Shown here one piece after another: positions 5,632 to 7,620 of a DNA stretch of 7,620 bases. The notes under the pieces were generated by a model, which made no database searches, was not told where the DNA came from, and worked only from the letters and a program-made list of their open reading frames with translations. The stretch spans positions 1 to 7,620 of the forward strand of contig CANGVB010000158.1 of NCBI GenBank assembly GCA_947456995.1, given 5' to 3'. Position 1 is the stretch's first letter, and every line of letters begins with the position of its first letter. The translations under genes and the position numbers were made by a program. Source of the stretch: Bryobacteraceae bacterium. Lineage in GTDB: Bacteria > Acidobacteriota > Terriglobia > Bryobacterales > Bryobacteraceae.

Positions 5632-6393
5632 CAGGCAGACAAATTCGGCCAGCACAGCATAACGATCCTGATCGGCATCCAGATGCAGCACGGGGAATTC
5701 CGGATTGAGCGGAGCAAGATCGATCGTCTGGTGGGCCCAGCCGTCCTCGCCCGATGTCGATTTCTGAGAATGATAAACCTTCAACGTGTAGCGGTTGCTG
5801 GACTCAGAACGATCTTCCACCAAAACGCGCTTGTTGTTGCGCGAGCCAGCGCCGAACTTGCGAAAGACACATAATGAGCCTGAAGGAACCAGCGGCTCCA
5901 TGCTCCGGCCATACACTTCACACACAAACATGTCTTTGCTGAGGCGAAGCCCTTCAGGAGCTTCCACCCATTCGGTAATTTCGTTCGGGTCGGCAATCTG
6001 TTCGCCAAAGGCTCCAGCAGCAGAGCGTAAAGCATAGTGCGGGATATGCGTAATGAAGGGCTGCACCGGTGTTGCGACGTGTTCACGGTAAAGCTGGTGG
6101 AGGGTGAAATCGAGTGCGTTCGATTGCACTTCGTTTCGCTCACTGAGAAGAAAGACGTTCGACAAAGTCGATTCCAGCCATTCCATGGCACCAGTAGCAC
6201 CCATCTCGTTGGACAACTGCTTAAGGTGAGTTTCCATGCCCGCTAGAATCTCGGCATCGTCGGCTGGGGCGATCTGGTGCCAGTCTCGCCGCAGCTTGAC
6301 GCCGAGCTTCTCCGATTCGGCATCGTAGACAATGACCCCTGCTGGCTCTGCCGGCCGACCGGGAAGGGCGAGACTCAGAAGGGAGAATGTCAT
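5626..6393 (-). CDS. LexA/UmuD-like S24 autoprotease with non-HTH N-terminal domain
   Basis: A 255-aa protein. The C-terminal ~135 residues are a LexA/UmuD-type S24 domain with every key element: cleavage-site-like SAAG (124-127, Ala126-Gly127), WVEAPEG (142-148), Ser164 in YGRSMEP, PSGSLCVFRK (170-179), and Lys205 in RYTLKVYHS. Spacings (37 from cleavage site to Ser, 41 from Ser to Lys) are like LexA. The N-terminal ~110 residues are not a helix-turn-helix. They begin FSLLSLALPGRP...GVIVYDAES and continue as an alpha-helical segment (44-80), a layout that loosely recalls DUF3037. So this is probably not a repressor; it may be a self-processing or regulated-stability protein, but the activity is unproven. 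ATG 6393 starts 21 bp after the VWA gene stop, with no good ribosome site and an AT-run (ATATATAT) between, so it is probably cotranscribed with the VWA gene. Confidence 0.82.
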   Translation of the reverse strand: MTFSLLSLALPGRPAEPAGVIVYDAESEKLGVKLRRDWHQIAPADDAEILAGMETHLKQLSNEMGATGAMEWLESTLSNVFLLSERNEVQSNALDFTLHQLYREHVATPVQPFITHIPHYALRSAAGAFGEQIADPNEITEWVEAPEGLRLSKDMFVCEVYGRSMEPLVPSGSLCVFRKFGAGSRNNKRVLVEDRSESSNRYTLKVYHSQKSTSGEDGWAHQTIDLAPLNPEFPVLHLDADQDRYAVLAEFVCLL

Positions 6394-6414
6394 CAGGTAT
6401 ATATATCGTATCGG

Positions 6415-7446
6415 TTAAGGGTTGGCTGGATAATACCCGGATCGATAACGAACTTTAAGGCCCGGGATATTCGGAACCTCAACGCGAATCTTACGGAACG
6501 ACTTGCGATCGTCGGTTGACTCCGGCACGTAACGAATGATGTACTGCGTGGTCACCTCACCCTGAATCGCAGCAACGGCGTTAAACATGCCCTTGGCAAG
6601 TTCAGCTCCGTAGCCTCCAGTACCCACCTTCAAGGCATAGTTTCCTTCGTCCGAAGGAGTAGAGAGATAACCTGAGACGTCCTTGTAGAGTCCTTCTAGC
6701 GGGAAGACCACACGGCCACCGGTTTCTTCAGCCAGACGCATCAGATTCTTTTCACCATCGGCCTTAAAGCCAAAAGCGACGGTGCTCATGCCGAAGATCG
6801 TTACCAGATTGCGCTGGGCGACTTCAAGCACTTCCTCGAGACCCTTCTTTGAAGCTGAATCGTGGCCATCGCCGATGATCACGATAATGCGCCGGGGCTC
6901 AATCGGTTCACCACGCACGAGCTTGCGGTTGGTACAGGCAAGGTAGAGAGCGTCGTAGAGTGCAGCGCCGCCGCCGGGCTTGATCTTGCGGAGCTTCTCC
7001 TGAATCTTGTCGGGAGAACTGGTGGTGTCGACGCTGACTTCAGCTGTCGTTGAGTAGGTAACGAGATAGCCGGAGAACTTCTTCGGGCCTTCCTGCGGCA
7101 GGAGTGCGAGTACAAGCTCTTCGGTAGCTTCAGAGAAGGTCTTCCAGTGCAGCCGGTTCAGATTGCTCATATCGAGCAGAAAGCCAACCACCACTGGTTG
7201 CTCACGCTCGGCATTGAAGTAGGAGATTTTCTGCTCTTTGTTCTCGTCGAAGATCCTGAAGTCTGATTGCTTCAAGTCGCTGACGAACTTGCCCTTCTCA
7301 TCGGTGACCGTAATGGGTACGATCACCTCGTTAACCGAGATGGAGAGATTGGGAGTTTTTGTCGCCTGGGCGGCCTCTAAAGAAGAAAAAGGAGCACCGT
7401 TTAGCAACGCCGGTCCCACGAGCATAAAGTGACGGCGTGAAGTCAT
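6415..7446 (-). CDS. VWA-domain protein, acidobacterial type, Tat signal
   Basis: A 343-aa protein of the 'VWFA-related Acidobacterial domain' type. It starts MTSRRHFML, a twin-arginine (Tat) motif, followed by a mild hydrophobic stretch and AQA (26-28), so it is likely exported folded. A beta domain precedes the VWA fold (VPITVTDEKGKFVSDLKQSDF, then FRIFDENKEQ to about 72). The VWA fold runs ~85-260, and a beta-rich tail ends RYRSGYYP. The metal (MIDAS) site is eroded: DxSxS is D92-M-S-N-L96, the usual GGGT is GGGA (158-161), while the third aspartate survives in GDGHD (192-196). Family role is unknown but VWA domains usually mediate protein binding. ATG 7446 is chosen because the Tat motif then sits at the N-terminus; a start near 7596 would run through the stop of the preceding kinase gene in another frame. 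It is upstream of, and probably cotranscribed with, the S24 gene. Confidence 0.87.
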   Translation of the reverse strand: MTSRRHFMLVGPALLNGAPFSSLEAAQATKTPNLSISVNEVIVPITVTDEKGKFVSDLKQSDFRIFDENKEQKISYFNAEREQPVVVGFLLDMSNLNRLHWKTFSEATEELVLALLPQEGPKKFSGYLVTYSTTAEVSVDTTSSPDKIQEKLRKIKPGGGAALYDALYLACTNRKLVRGEPIEPRRIIVIIGDGHDSASKKGLEEVLEVAQRNLVTIFGMSTVAFGFKADGEKNLMRLAEETGGRVVFPLEGLYKDVSGYLSTPSDEGNYALKVGTGGYGAELAKGMFNAVAAIQGEVTTQYIIRYVPESTDDRKSFRKIRVEVPNIPGLKVRYRSGYYPANP

Positions 7447-7465
7447 ATCTTTTGGAACAACTTCT

Positions 7466-7471
7466 ATTGTA
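7466..7471 (-). promoter_or_regulatory. Candidate -10 element for the VWA gene
   Basis: TACAAT on the minus strand, one base from consensus, lies 19 bp before the VWA start codon. The -35 is poor (TAACCC at 18 bp). The 50 bp between the kinase stop and the VWA start has no terminator-like hairpin with a U-run, so readthrough from the kinase gene is equally possible. Confidence 0.3.
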
Positions 7472-7496
7472 ACGGCGCTCCGTGAAAAAGGGTTAC

Positions 7497-7620
7497 CTAT
7501 CGTTGCACTCGGCCGGAACCGCCACCCTTGATCAATCCCTCCACCTCTTCCCGCGTAAAGCGGTTGAAGTCTCCAGGGATCGAATGCTTCAGGCACGATG
7601 CCGCCACCGCAAATTCCAGC
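7497..7620 (-). CDS. PfkB-family sugar kinase, C-terminal end (5' truncated)
   Basis: The last 40 codons of a gene that enters from the right edge, ending in TAG at 7499-7497. The peptide contains [20 protein letters not shown] followed by [15 protein letters not shown], which is the characteristic C-terminus of PfkB-type kinases of the 2-dehydro-3-deoxygluconokinase/KdgK kind. Those phosphorylate 2-keto-3-deoxygluconate in the cytoplasm on the way to the Entner-Doudoroff intermediates. The catalytic GAGD region is outside the window, so fructokinase and related kinases cannot be excluded. The gene is too short here to stand out as an ORF, but it settles the start of the VWA gene, since the two would otherwise overlap by 100 bp in different frames. 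Confidence 0.8.
   Translation of the reverse strand, partial: LEFAVAASCLKHSIPGDFNRFTREEVEGLIKGGGSGRVQR

Noticed and set aside
5626..6393. LexA repressor
   Set aside because: The C-terminal domain matches LexA but the N-terminus has no winged helix, and the protein is longer than LexA (about 200 aa).
7472..7483. Terminator of the kinase gene (ACGG-CGCT-CCGT hairpin)
   Set aside because: The stem is only 4 bp and no T-run follows on the minus strand.
7447..7596. 50-residue N-terminal extension of the VWA frame
   Set aside because: It overlaps the PfkB kinase tail in a different frame, and the Tat motif belongs at the N-terminus.
1..7620. Mobile element, CRISPR array, tRNA, rRNA or toxin-antitoxin pair
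   Set aside because: No transposase or integrase motifs, no regularly spaced repeats, no tRNA-like cloverleaf, and no small-gene pair resembling a known toxin-antitoxin; the small pair at 2302-2980 lacks such motifs.

Overview
The window looks like chromosomal DNA from an Acidobacteriota member, probably of the Solibacter/Bryobacter type. The main evidence is a protein with the layout of the 'VWFA-related Acidobacterial domain' family, a TIGR03790-type secreted protein, mid-range GC, and densely packed short operons. The lineage is inferred from protein style only; there is no rRNA or tRNA to confirm it. I see no transposase, phage gene, CRISPR array or other mobile element.

Left edge (1-1431, +): the 3' part of an ABC-2-type membrane protein with six hydrophobic segments and a long hydrophilic C-terminal domain. 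Its end overlaps, tail to tail, the end of a leftward operon. That operon (3897 down to 1413, - strand) runs: LysR-family regulator, a 127-aa protein with a C-terminal membrane anchor (TTG start, stop/start fused as TTGA), an 84-aa PilZ-like beta-rich protein, and an RmlD-type dTDP-4-dehydrorhamnose reductase.

Middle (3898-5631, +): a divergent intergenic region of about 160 bp separates lysR from a rightward pair. The pair is a secreted TIGR03790-type protein of unknown function and a PaiA-like GNAT acetyltransferase whose start lies inside the end of the first gene. The intergenic region holds candidate overlapping divergent promoters, a T-N11-A LysR-type dyad, and a run of three perfect inverted repeats just before the TIGR03790 start, one of which carries a purine-rich Shine-Dalgarno-like loop.

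Right part (7620 down to 5626, - strand): the last 40 codons of a PfkB/KdgK-like sugar kinase, then a Tat-signal VWA-domain protein with an eroded MIDAS metal site. About 20 bp later comes a 255-aa protein with a complete LexA/UmuD-type self-cleavage apparatus (Ala-Gly site, Ser, Lys) but a non-HTH N-terminal domain. Its end overlaps the GNAT gene end by a few bases.

The most unusual elements are the S24 protein without a DNA-binding domain paired with the VWA protein, and the inverted-repeat leader before the TIGR03790 gene. The rest is ordinary chromosomal content.
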